64,000 nt of DNA from Alitabrizicola rongguiensis (GTDB lineage: Bacteria > Pseudomonadota > Alphaproteobacteria > Rhodobacterales > Rhodobacteraceae). Where the stretch lies: NCBI RefSeq assembly GCF_021491355.1, contig NZ_JAKENF010000002.1, forward strand, positions 868,001 through 932,000. Direction: 5' to 3'. This document shows, in pieces, positions 17,760 to 26,837 of this stretch (its first letter is position 1; each line of letters starts with the position of its first letter). Made by a program: the position numbers and the translations under genes. The notes below the pieces were generated by a model. It saw nothing but the letters and a program-made list of their open reading frames with translations, made no database searches and was not told where the DNA came from.

Positions 17760-18131
17760 TCAGAGCGCCAGGCGGACCAGGGCGAACAGACCAACCGCGA
17801 TGCAGGCGTAGCACAGGCAGGTCACGCCGATGATGAGCGCCTTGCGGGTCAGACCGTGGGCGTAGTCCTCGATCGCCACCTGCGCGCCGTTCTTGAAGTG
17901 GATAAAGGACACGAACAGCGTCAGCCCGGTCACGATCGCCGGGAACGGACGGCCGAAATACTCAAGCACCTCGGGGTAAGGCGCGCCAAGGATGCCGCCG
18001 AAGGTGAAGATGAACACAGGGACCAGGATCGCCAGGGCAACCGCGCTGACCTGCATGTGCCAGAAATGCTCGGTGCCGGTCTTTGACGATCCCAGACCTT
18101 CCGCGCGCTTGCGATCGGTAAGATAGGCCAT
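17760..18131 (-). CDS. sdhD: Succinate dehydrogenase membrane anchor SdhD
   Basis: A 123-residue membrane protein with three transmembrane helices. The [19 protein letters not shown] region and [16 protein letters not shown], which carries the aspartate-tyrosine pair near the quinone site, are typical of SdhD. It anchors SdhAB and helps bind heme b and ubiquinone. It lies 11 bp after sdhC and 13 bp before sdhA. Confidence 0.93.
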   Translation of the reverse strand: MAYLTDRKRAEGLGSSKTGTEHFWHMQVSAVALAILVPVFIFTFGGILGAPYPEVLEYFGRPFPAIVTGLTLFVSFIHFKNGAQVAIEDYAHGLTRKALIIGVTCLCYACIAVGLFALVRLAL

Positions 18132-18142
18132 CTTCGCCCCCT

Positions 18143-18526
18143 TCACAGAATGATGACGGTGAGAACCGTCAGAACGGCCGAACCGATTATGACACCCCAG
18201 CCCAGCTTTTCCGCCGTCGGGATGTCGAGCCCGCGGCCGCTGTCGTAGTAGAGGTGCCGCAGCCCGGCGAGGAAGTGATACCAGACCGCCCAGATCGAGC
18301 CGAAGAACACGAGCTTGCCGAACCAGGACCGCAGGACGGCGTCGGCAAAGGCGAAGTATTCCGGGCCGGTTGCAGCAGCCAGAAGCCACCAGACGATCAG
18401 GACAGCCGCTACGATCAGCCCATTGCCCGTGATCCGGGTCAGGATCGACGTCACCGAGGTCAATTGCTTGCGGTAGATCTGAAGGTGGGGGGAAAGCGGC
18501 CGATTGCCCCGGTTCACGTCAGCCAT
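18143..18526 (-). CDS. sdhC: Succinate dehydrogenase cytochrome b556 subunit SdhC
   Basis: A 127-residue membrane protein, first gene of the operon. It carries the family signatures NRPLSPHLQIYR and HRTG-like SILTRITGNGL, three helices, and the heme-ligand histidine in HFLAGLRHLYYD. The ATG at 18526 follows GGGAG; the longer frame upstream is rejected. About 170 bp upstream lie two GTGATCAC palindromes and a CTTGCGAATTT element, the likely control region of the whole operon. Confidence 0.95.
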   Translation of the reverse strand: MADVNRGNRPLSPHLQIYRKQLTSVTSILTRITGNGLIVAAVLIVWWLLAAATGPEYFAFADAVLRSWFGKLVFFGSIWAVWYHFLAGLRHLYYDSGRGLDIPTAEKLGWGVIIGSAVLTVLTVIIL

Positions 18527-18667
18527 GATCGGCTCCCTCGTTCTGGCGCGCCGACCCAGTTGCAGAGCTGCGGCGGGCCTGTGGCGGGCTGGATAGATTT
18601 CAAAGCTGTGAATAGCGGATTTTTGCGGCATGTCACGCCTCACGAGCGACGCGGATGCTGCAAGGCA

Positions 18668-18682
18668 GCGCAAATTCGCAAG
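18668..18682 (-). promoter_or_regulatory. CTTGCGAATTT element upstream of sdhC
   Basis: On the minus strand this reads CTTGCGAATTTGCGC. The first 11 bases are identical to the start of the palindrome in front of ecm (6046-6056). It lies between the twin GTGATCAC sites and sdhC, 11 bp from the nearer site, about 145 bp upstream of the start codon. Confidence 0.45.
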
Positions 18683-18693
18683 ATTTTTCGTTT

Positions 18694-18724
18694 TGTGATC
18701 ACGATTTTCAAACCCGTGATCACA
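18694..18724. promoter_or_regulatory. Twin GTGATCAC operator upstream of sdhC
   Basis: Two perfect 8-base palindromes GTGATCAC (18695-18702 and 18716-18723), centres 21 bp apart, both flanked on one side by T/A to give TGTGATCAC or GTGATCACA. The spacer contains TTTTC-AA. The same pair with the same spacing lies upstream of sucC. The site is 30 bp from the end of mch, so it serves sdhC. The regulator is unknown. Confidence 0.65.
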
Positions 18725-18754
18725 CCATGGTCGATTTGCGCGACTCGGTTAGCG

Positions 18755-19786
18755 CTAGCGGGGCATCAAGGCCCAGTAGTCGAGATCCAGAAGCACCTCT
18801 GGCAGGTATTTGCCGTCCTCTCCCTTCAGGGCGAAGGGCGCGGCCCCCTGCTTGACGGCGACCAGTCGCAGACGGATCGCGCCAACACCAGGCGCGGCAG
18901 TCTCCGCCTTGTCCAACACCTCTGACCAGGCGCGCACCGTGTCGCCAGCGAAGCACGGATTGGCATGAGCACCGCCGTTCAGCGCAATGATCATCTGCGC
19001 GTTGGCCAGCCCGTTGAAGCTCAGCGCGCGCGCAAGGCTGATGACATGGCCCCCATAGATCAGCCGCTTGCCATCCTCGCGCTGTGTCGCGTCGAAATGC
19101 ACCTTGGCAGTGTTCTGCCACAGGCGGGTCGCCAGCATGTGCTCGGCCTCTTCCACCGTGACGCCATCGACATGATCGATCATCTCGCCAACCGCATAGT
19201 CGCCCCAGCGATGCGGCTCGCCCGCTAGGGTGAAGTCGTAGCGGCTGAAGTCGAGGCCCTCGGGCACCACCAACGCCTCAGGGGCCAGCGCAGGCGCCAG
19301 TTTGGGCACCACCGCCTCGGGCGCCGCCACGTCGAGCCGCTTCTTCCGCACCATCACCCAGCGGACGTAGTCGAGCACGACCTCGCCACGCTGGTTCAGT
19401 CCGCGCGTGCGCACGTAGACAACGCCCGACTTGCCGTTCGAATTCTCCTTGAGGCCGATCACCGTCGACTCCGACCGAAGCGTGTCGCCCGACCAGACCG
19501 GGGCCAGCCAGCGGCCCTCGGCGTAGCCAAGGTTCGCCACCGCATTCAGGCTGATGTCGGGCACCGTCTTGCCGAAAACGGTGTGAAAGGCGATCAGGTC
19601 ATCCAGGGGCGAGGCCGCAAGTCCACAGGACCGGGCGAATTCATCCGAGGAATAGACCGCGTGCCGTGCTGGATAGAGCGCGTGATAAAGCGCCCGCTCG
19701 CCCCCCGACAACGTGCGCGGCACCGCATGGACGATGGTCTCGCCCAGACGGTAGTCCTCGAAGAAACGGCCGGGATTGGTCTTCAT
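18755..19786 (-). CDS. mch: Mesaconyl-CoA hydratase (beta-methylmalyl-CoA dehydratase)
   Basis: A 343-residue double MaoC/hot-dog protein. It hydrates mesaconyl-CoA to beta-methylmalyl-CoA in the ethylmalonyl-CoA pathway. The N-terminal hot-dog part (FFEDYRLGETIVHAVPRTLSG split by family features FFEDYRLGE and HALYPARHAVYSS) and the second half with IDHVDGVTVEEAEH and FDATQREDGKRLIYGGHVISLA match this enzyme, as does the length. The start MKTNPGRFF (19786) overlaps the end of the DUF1737 gene region by only 1 bp spacing. It is last in the operon mcl2-nnrU-DUF1737-mch, which supports the pathway assignment. Confidence 0.93.
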   Translation of the reverse strand: MKTNPGRFFEDYRLGETIVHAVPRTLSGGERALYHALYPARHAVYSSDEFARSCGLAASPLDDLIAFHTVFGKTVPDISLNAVANLGYAEGRWLAPVWSGDTLRSESTVIGLKENSNGKSGVVYVRTRGLNQRGEVVLDYVRWVMVRKKRLDVAAPEAVVPKLAPALAPEALVVPEGLDFSRYDFTLAGEPHRWGDYAVGEMIDHVDGVTVEEAEHMLATRLWQNTAKVHFDATQREDGKRLIYGGHVISLARALSFNGLANAQMIIALNGGAHANPCFAGDTVRAWSEVLDKAETAAPGVGAIRLRLVAVKQGAAPFALKGEDGKYLPEVLLDLDYWALMPR

Positions 19787-19787
19787 G

Positions 19788-19991
19788 TCACAGTTCGCCC
19801 AGCTTGAGATCGGGGTGGTAGTCGCCCGGCGCATCTTTCACGACGGCCTGCCCGCAGCGCATGACGTTGTGCGCAGCGTCATAGGCATAGGTTGGCCCGC
19901 CATAGAGCTCCCACCCGGCGTTCAGCGCCTTGGTGACCTTGTGGCAGAAGGCCGACGTGTCATCCTCGGTCAGGAAACGGTAGAGTCTCAT
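19788..19991 (-). CDS. DUF1737 domain protein
   Basis: A 67-residue protein, MRLYRFLTEDDTSAFCHKVT at the start, then WELYGGPTYAYD and MRCGQAVVK. This is the DUF1737 pattern: a short beta-alpha fold with conserved WxLxG and CGQA. It overlaps nnrU by 4 bp (ATGA) and ends 1 bp before mch, so it is translated together with them. Function unknown; position suggests a link with mesaconyl-CoA hydratase. Confidence 0.85.
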   Translation of the reverse strand: MRLYRFLTEDDTSAFCHKVTKALNAGWELYGGPTYAYDAAHNVMRCGQAVVKDAPGDYHPDLKLGEL

Positions 19992-20545
19992 GCGTAGGTT
20001 CCCAGAAATGGATTGTGGCCAAGCCAGGAGTGGAGTCCGGCAATGATCGCGTAAAGGACGACTGTCCCCACGAAGTTCATAACGTCGCCCTTCACGCCCC
20101 GGCCGCTGGTCGGTCGGGTCCAGGGACCGGCGCGATTGATCGCCGCCATTGCGGTCAGCGCCCAAAGTCCGAGCCCCCCGAACAGAAGGATCGAGGCAAG
20201 GTCGCCGTTCACCAGAAGATGCGCGATCGACCATAGCACAGTGCCGGTCAGCATCGGATGACGCATCCGCGTGTACAGCGTGCCCTTTGTTCCCCCGACG
20301 CCGAAAAGGAAGATCGAGATCAGCATCAAGAGATTGTTCAGATGGCCGATGCCGGGGACTGGCGTATAGACCGGCACGTAATCCGCCGAGCGATAGCCGA
20401 TCACCATCAGGACGACCGACACGATCAGGACAAGCGCGACGAGGCCCTTGCCCCGGTCTCCCATCGCCGCGCGCTGCGCGGGCGCGATCCGCTTGAACAG
20501 GTGGGCCGCCCACCACAGTATTATGCCGAAAATGAGAAGCGTCAT
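19988..20545 (-). CDS. NnrU family membrane protein
   Basis: A 185-residue integral membrane protein with about five to six helices and the NnrU signatures ILWWAAHLFKR, YVPVYTPVPGIGHLNNLLM and TRMRHPMLTG. NnrU was named from a denitrification locus in Rhodobacter, but many paralogues occur without it. The RHPM motif and helix layout also recall isoprenylcysteine methyltransferase-like (NnrU/ICMT) membrane enzymes. It sits in an ethylmalonyl-CoA pathway operon between mcl2 and mch; a role there is unproven. Confidence 0.88.
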   Translation of the reverse strand: MTLLIFGIILWWAAHLFKRIAPAQRAAMGDRGKGLVALVLIVSVVLMVIGYRSADYVPVYTPVPGIGHLNNLLMLISIFLFGVGGTKGTLYTRMRHPMLTGTVLWSIAHLLVNGDLASILLFGGLGLWALTAMAAINRAGPWTRPTSGRGVKGDVMNFVGTVVLYAIIAGLHSWLGHNPFLGTYA

Positions 20546-20583
20546 TGCTGCCTCCGGTCAGGTTGCTCGCTCCAGACCTGCAC

Positions 20584-21438
20584 CTATTCCGCCATGGCTG
20601 CAATCGCCGCCGCGCGGGCAAGGGTCGCTTCTGCGGTAACGATATGCAGGTTCTCCACGATCCGACCATCGACCACGGCAACCCCCTGCCCCGCCGCCTT
20701 CGCCGCATGAAAGGCATCTATCTGCCGGCGGGCGAGTTCGATTTCAGACTGCGACGGCGCGAAAGCCTCGTTGGCAACGGCCAGTTGCGCCGGGTGGATC
20801 AGCGTCTTGCCGTCGAACCCCATGTCGCGCCCCTGCTCGCACTCCGCCTTCAGGCCCTCTTCGTCCTTGAAGGCGTTGTAGACGCCATCGACAATGATCA
20901 GACTGTTTGCCTTGGCCGCCAGCAGGCACAGCCCGAGGCCGGTCTGCAGCGCCAGACGGTCTGGGCGGAAGCGGCTGCCAAGCTCCTTGGCGAGATCGTT
21001 GGTGCCCATCACCATGCCTTTCAGCCGGGGATGAGCGCCGATCGCGGCGGCGTTCAACATCCCAGCCGCCGTCTCCATCATCGCCCAAAGATCGACGTTG
21101 GGCGCAACAGCCGCCACGGCATCCAGATCGGCTGGAGAGGAGACCTTGGGCACAAGCAGCGCATCGATCTTTGCCGTTGCGAAGGCGGCAGCGTCGTCCC
21201 GGCCCCATTCGGTATCGAAGCCATTGATGCGCACGATCTTCGCCCGGCCGCCATAGTCGTCTTCCGCCAACACCTTGGCGAGAAGCTCGCGCGCTGCAGG
21301 TTTCTCATCGGGCGCAACGGCGTCCTCCAGATCGAAAATGATCGCATCTGCCGGCAGTTCACGCGCCTTTTCAAGCGCCCGCTCCTTCGAGCCCGGAATG
21401 TAAAGCACCGAACGCCAGGGACGCGTTTGCTGAATCAT
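20584..21438 (-). CDS. mcl2: (3S)-malyl-CoA thioesterase (CitE-like)
   Basis: A 284-residue CitE-family TIM-barrel protein. Residues typical of the family are RSVLYIPGSKERALEKA, the metal-binding IFDLEDAVAPDEK, VRING, WAMMETAAG and GFDGKTLIHP. In Rhodobacter a malyl-CoA lyase (Mcl1) and a shorter thioesterase (Mcl2) exist; this length, the PWRSVLYIPG start and linkage to mch fit Mcl2, which hydrolyses malyl-CoA to malate and CoA. A lyase activity cannot be fully excluded from sequence. AAGGTG precedes the ATG. TTGCGAA and TTGCGCAA elements lie just upstream. Confidence 0.88.
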   Translation of the reverse strand: MIQQTRPWRSVLYIPGSKERALEKARELPADAIIFDLEDAVAPDEKPAARELLAKVLAEDDYGGRAKIVRINGFDTEWGRDDAAAFATAKIDALLVPKVSSPADLDAVAAVAPNVDLWAMMETAAGMLNAAAIGAHPRLKGMVMGTNDLAKELGSRFRPDRLALQTGLGLCLLAAKANSLIIVDGVYNAFKDEEGLKAECEQGRDMGFDGKTLIHPAQLAVANEAFAPSQSEIELARRQIDAFHAAKAAGQGVAVVDGRIVENLHIVTAEATLARAAAIAAMAE

Positions 21439-21448
21439 GATTCGCACC

Positions 21449-21468
21449 TTCGCAACTTTATTGCGCAA
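21449..21468 (-). promoter_or_regulatory. TTGCGCAA and TTGCGAA elements upstream of mcl2
   Basis: On the minus strand TTGCGCAA (21461-21468, a perfect 8-base palindrome) is followed by TTGCGAA (21449-21455), 11-30 bp upstream of the mcl2 start. The half-site matches those upstream of ecm, sdhC, sucC and ccr. So close to the start codon it would more likely repress. Confidence 0.35.
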
Positions 21469-21613
21469 CGAATGGCAGGTTTGGCATTTTCGGCAAGGGC
21501 TGATTTGCCGCATCGCAGAAATTCTCGGTCGCGCACTGCAGCACCGAGCAATTAACCGATGATGCAGGAACCTTGGGCAGGCTGTTGCCGTTATCTGCCA
21601 GAAAGGTTGGACG

Positions 21614-21901
21614 ATGTGGCGAACCCTGCCTTGCCTCTTCCCGATTTTCCTTGCCGGCCAGCCCGCTGCCGCAAGTGGTGGCTGCGACCTGCGCCCGGAC
21701 ATCGTCGCCGATCTCGGAACGCGGCTCGGCCAGACGCGGCGGGGCCTTGGGGTCACTCAGGAGCATACGGTTCTGGAGCTTTTCGCGGCGGAAGATGGCG
21801 GATGGACCCTCATCGCCACGACGCCAAGCGGGATCGCCTGCCCGGTTGCCAGCGGCCGGGACTGGAGAGAAGCAGCCATCGCCCTTCCGGCGCGGGGCTG
21901 A
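21614..21901 (+). CDS. Secreted hypothetical protein
   Basis: A 95-residue protein with a Sec signal peptide (MWRTLPCLFPIFLAGQPAAA) and a mature domain of about 74 residues with two cysteines (GGCDLR, IACPVASG). The closing ACxVASGxDW pattern recurs in small periplasmic proteins of Rhodobacterales that I know only as hypothetical. It converges on the TauE/SafE gene, ending 3 bp from it. Confidence 0.65.
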   Translation: MWRTLPCLFPIFLAGQPAAASGGCDLRPDIVADLGTRLGQTRRGLGVTQEHTVLELFAAEDGGWTLIATTPSGIACPVASGRDWREAAIALPARG

Positions 21902-23809
<1,908 letters not shown>

Positions 23810-23832
23810 TCCGCGCAGATCGCGCAGCCATC

Positions 23833-23867
23833 ACGGGGCGACCGGAGCGATCCGGTCGCCCCGTTTT
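23833..23867 (+). terminator. Strong intrinsic terminator of mdh
   Basis: Perfect 14-base arms (23833-23846 and 23851-23864, ACGGGGCGACCGGA and its complement) with loop GCGA, followed by TTTCGTT. It starts 24 bp after the mdh stop. Confidence 0.9.
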
Positions 23868-23903
23868 CGTTCGCGGGCTGAGTCGCAGCGACCCGCAACA
23901 CCG

Positions 23904-23926
23904 TTTGCGATAACAGAATTGCGAAA
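23904..23926 (+). promoter_or_regulatory. Two TTGCGA elements upstream of sucC
   Basis: TTTGCGA (23904-23910) and ATTGCGAAA (23918-23926) are spaced 15 bp start to start, immediately before the twin GTGATCAC sites. A further CTGCGATTT lies on the other side, 15 bp after the second GTGATCAC, similar to the arrangement upstream of sdhC. Confidence 0.35.
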
Positions 23927-23957
23927 TGTGATCACACTTTTCCAAACTGTGATCACA
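23927..23957. promoter_or_regulatory. Twin GTGATCAC operator upstream of sucC
   Basis: Perfect palindromes GTGATCAC at 23928-23935 and 23949-23956, both extended to TGTGATCACA, centres 21 bp apart, 122-151 bp upstream of the sucC ATG. The spacer carries TTTTC-x-AA as at sdhC. The same operator in front of two TCA-cycle operons in one window is unlikely to be chance. Confidence 0.65.
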
Positions 23958-24078
23958 AACCTCATTTTTCTGCGATTTAAGGCGCTTTTCCCGCAGATCG
24001 CGTTTTGAAACTGCCTACATCTGTGGCATCAGGCCCCCGAACGGCGATTTCGACACAACCAAGTAGCGGGACGGTTCC

Positions 24079-25272
24079 ATGAACATCCACGAATACCAGG
24101 CCAAGGCGCTCCTTCGCAGCTACGGCGCCCCGGTTTCCGACGGCCGCGCCGTCCTGAAGGCGGAAGAGGCCAAGACCGCAGCAGGCGAACTCGATGGGCC
24201 GCTTTGGGTGGTCAAGGCCCAGATCCATGCTGGCGGTCGCGGCAAGGGCAAGTTCAAGGAAGCCGAAGCCGGCGAAAAGGGCGGCGTCCGCCTTGCCAAG
24301 TCAGTGGAAGAGGCGGCGACGCTCGCCCGCCAGATGCTGGGCCGCACGCTTGTCACCCACCAGACCGGCCCGGCTGGCAAGCAGGTGAACCGCATCTATA
24401 TCGAGGATGGCAGCGACATCGCCCGCGAGCTGTATCTCGCGCTGCTGATCGATCGGAAGACCAGCCGCATTTCCTTCGTCTGCTCGACCGAAGGCGGCAT
24501 GGACATCGAAGAGGTAGCGGCCCATACGCCCGAGAAAATCCTGTCCTTCTCGGTCGATCCCGCTTCGGGCCTGTCTGATTTCCACGGCCGCCGCGTGGCC
24601 TTCGCCCTGGGCCTCGAAGGCAACCAGGTCAAGCAATGCGTCACCCTCATCAGGACGCTCTACAAGGCCTTCGTCGAGAAGGACATGGAGATGCTCGAGA
24701 TCAACCCGCTGATCGTGATGCCTAACGGCAACCTCAAGGTGCTGGACGCCAAGATCGGCTTCGACAACAACGCGCTCTTCCGCCAGCCCGACATCCTGGC
24801 GCTGCGTGACGAGACCGAGGAAGACCCCAAGGAACTCGCGGCCTCCAAGTTCGACCTCAACTACATCGCCCTCGACGGCGAGATCGGCTGCATGGTGAAC
24901 GGCGCCGGCCTTGCCATGGCGACGATGGACATCATCAAGCTTTACGGCGCGGAACCGGCGAACTTCCTCGACGTGGGCGGCGGCGCCACCAAGGAGAAGG
25001 TCACCGAGGCCTTCAAGATCATCACCTCCGACCCGAACGTGAAGGGCATCCTCGTCAACATCTTCGGCGGCATCATGCGCTGCGACATCATCGCGGAAGG
25101 CATCATCGCCGCCGTCAAGGAAGTGGGCCTGCAGGTGCCGCTGGTCGTGCGCCTCGAAGGGACCAACGTCGAACTGGGCAAGGAGATCATCCAGAACTCC
25201 GGCCTGAACGTGATCGCGGCCGACAACCTCAGCGACGCGGCACAGAAAATCGTCAAGGCGGTGAAGGGGTAG
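24079..25272 (+). CDS. sucC: Succinyl-CoA synthetase beta subunit
   Basis: A 397-residue ADP-forming succinyl-CoA ligase beta subunit. It has an N-terminal ATP-grasp domain ([30 protein letters not shown]) and a C-terminal CoA-ligase domain ([32 protein letters not shown]). It works with SucD to make ATP from succinyl-CoA, the end product of the ethylmalonyl-CoA route. Twin GTGATCAC sites lie upstream. Uncommonly, sucD does not follow directly: an unrelated secreted-protein gene lies between them. Confidence 0.97.
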   Translation: MNIHEYQAKALLRSYGAPVSDGRAVLKAEEAKTAAGELDGPLWVVKAQIHAGGRGKGKFKEAEAGEKGGVRLAKSVEEAATLARQMLGRTLVTHQTGPAGKQVNRIYIEDGSDIARELYLALLIDRKTSRISFVCSTEGGMDIEEVAAHTPEKILSFSVDPASGLSDFHGRRVAFALGLEGNQVKQCVTLIRTLYKAFVEKDMEMLEINPLIVMPNGNLKVLDAKIGFDNNALFRQPDILALRDETEEDPKELAASKFDLNYIALDGEIGCMVNGAGLAMATMDIIKLYGAEPANFLDVGGGATKEKVTEAFKIITSDPNVKGILVNIFGGIMRCDIIAEGIIAAVKEVGLQVPLVVRLEGTNVELGKEIIQNSGLNVIAADNLSDAAQKIVKAVKG

Positions 25273-25276
25273 TTCG

Positions 25277-25825
25277 TTGCGCAAGTTCTCCAAGATCGCT
25301 TGCGCCGGGATCATTCTGGTCGCATGCGCTGGAAGCGGGTTTGCGAATGCTGCAGGCGTCGACCCTTCACGGGCGATTGCTGCTTTCCAGCAGGCATGTC
25401 TTTCAAGCGCGCCAGCCTACGGCGACTGGAAAGCGATATTCAAGGCTGCGGGGATAGTGTCCCTTAACCGAAACAAACTTGGGATGCCTTCCACATTCCC
25501 AGCCGGGGACGCAATCACTGACCCCAAAATCGTGTCCAAGAATATCGGCGGTCCTGTCGTCGCTGACTGCGCAGTCGTCATAGCCGGAGACGCCGGCAAT
25601 CAGGCGAAGCGAAGCATCAAGTCCTACCTCGCGTCTGGCGCGTTTCCCCTGAAGAGCAAATCAGACATGTCCTATACCCCTCCCAATTCCCGCGAGAAGG
25701 TCGTCTTTCAGAAGGCGTACAGCGTGAATGGAATGAATTTTCATGTCTTGGTCGAAACAAAAGACTCCAAAGAATTCGGGCTTCTGACGACTTTGAATGC
25801 GTCTTTGATCAGGGATGTGAAATGA
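25277..25825 (+). CDS. Secreted hypothetical protein inserted between sucC and sucD
   Basis: A 182-residue protein from a TTG start 4 bp after sucC, with AAGGGG about 10 bp upstream lying in the end of sucC. A Sec signal peptide ([19 protein letters not shown], cleavage after ANA) precedes a mature domain of about 155 residues with two cysteines ([13 protein letters not shown]) and a lysine/serine-rich second half. Base composition is visibly less GC-rich than sucC or sucD, which suggests acquisition. The motif MPSTFPAGD and [15 protein letters not shown] are not recognised from any named family. Same strand and tight spacing place it in the suc operon. Confidence 0.7.
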   Translation: MRKFSKIACAGIILVACAGSGFANAAGVDPSRAIAAFQQACLSSAPAYGDWKAIFKAAGIVSLNRNKLGMPSTFPAGDAITDPKIVSKNIGGPVVADCAVVIAGDAGNQAKRSIKSYLASGAFPLKSKSDMSYTPPNSREKVVFQKAYSVNGMNFHVLVETKDSKEFGLLTTLNASLIRDVK

Positions 25826-25870
25826 CGACCGCCTGTCGCTGCAGGCTGTTCAACAAAGGTTGAGAATCAA

Positions 25871-26755
25871 ATGGCCGTACTCGTCAACGAAAACACCCGT
25901 GTCATCTGCCAGGGCATCACCGGCAGCCAGGGCACGTTCCACACCGAACAGGCGATCGCCTACGGCACCAAGATGGTCGGCGGCGTCACCCCCGGCAAAG
26001 GCGGGACCGAGCATCTGGGCCTGCCCGTGTTCAACTCGGTCCACGACGCCAAGGAAAAGACCCAGGCCAATGCCACGGTGATCTATGTTCCCCCGCCCTT
26101 CGCGGCCGACTCGATCCTCGAAGCGATCGACGCCGAGATGGAACTGATCGTGGCGATCACCGAGGGCATCCCGGTGCTGGACATGATGAAGGTCAAGCGC
26201 GCACTGGAAGGCTCGAAATCCCGCCTGATCGGGCCGAACTGCCCCGGCGTAATCACCCCCGGAGCCTGCAAGATCGGCATCATGCCCGGCCACATCCATA
26301 AGCGCGGCTCGGTCGGCGTCGTGTCGCGCTCGGGTACGCTGACCTATGAGGCGGTGAAGCAGACCTCCGACCTCGGCCTTGGCCAGTCCTCGGCCGTGGG
26401 CATCGGCGGCGACCCGATCAAGGGCACCGAACATATCGACGTGCTCGAGATGTTCCTGGCCGACCCCGAAACCCAGTCGATCATCATGATCGGCGAGATC
26501 GGCGGCTCGGCCGAAGAAGATGCCGCGCAGTTCCTGGCCGACGAAAAGAAGCGTGGCCGCTGGAAACCGACCGCCGGCTTCATCGCCGGACGCACGGCGC
26601 CGAAGGGCCGCCGCATGGGTCATGCTGGCGCGATCGTCGCGGGCGGCAAGGGCGATGCGGAATCGAAGATTGAGGCGATGAAGGCCGCCGGCATCATCGT
26701 GGCCGACAGCCCGGCCCATCTGGGCGAAGCCGTGATGAAGGCGATCGGCAAGTGA
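25871..26755 (+). CDS. sucD: Succinyl-CoA synthetase alpha subunit
   Basis: A 294-residue SucD. The CoA-binding domain starts [21 protein letters not shown], and the active-site histidine that is phosphorylated lies in [32 protein letters not shown] and [15 protein letters not shown] are also typical. It pairs with SucC. It is separated from sucC by 598 bp that hold an accessory gene and a 45-bp leader. A perfect palindrome follows it, before sucA. Confidence 0.97.
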   Translation: MAVLVNENTRVICQGITGSQGTFHTEQAIAYGTKMVGGVTPGKGGTEHLGLPVFNSVHDAKEKTQANATVIYVPPPFAADSILEAIDAEMELIVAITEGIPVLDMMKVKRALEGSKSRLIGPNCPGVITPGACKIGIMPGHIHKRGSVGVVSRSGTLTYEAVKQTSDLGLGQSSAVGIGGDPIKGTEHIDVLEMFLADPETQSIIMIGEIGGSAEEDAAQFLADEKKRGRWKPTAGFIAGRTAPKGRRMGHAGAIVAGGKGDAESKIEAMKAAGIIVADSPAHLGEAVMKAIGK

Positions 26756-26760
26756 TTTTC

Positions 26761-26786
26761 GTAGGGCGGGGTTAACCCCGCCCTAC
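26761..26786. repeat. Perfect 26-bp palindrome between sucD and sucA
   Basis: Each 13-base arm is GTAGGGCGGGGTT and its complement, with no loop. No T-run follows (TACTCAAG), so it is a poor terminator. GTAGGGCGGG-type palindromes are dispersed intergenic repeats in many proteobacteria, so a REP-like element is likely. It could also protect or process the mRNA between sucD and sucA. Confidence 0.6.
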
Positions 26787-26837
26787 TCAAGACTTACGTC
26801 ATCTTGGCGGGGTGCACACCGCCGCACGGAGGCACTG

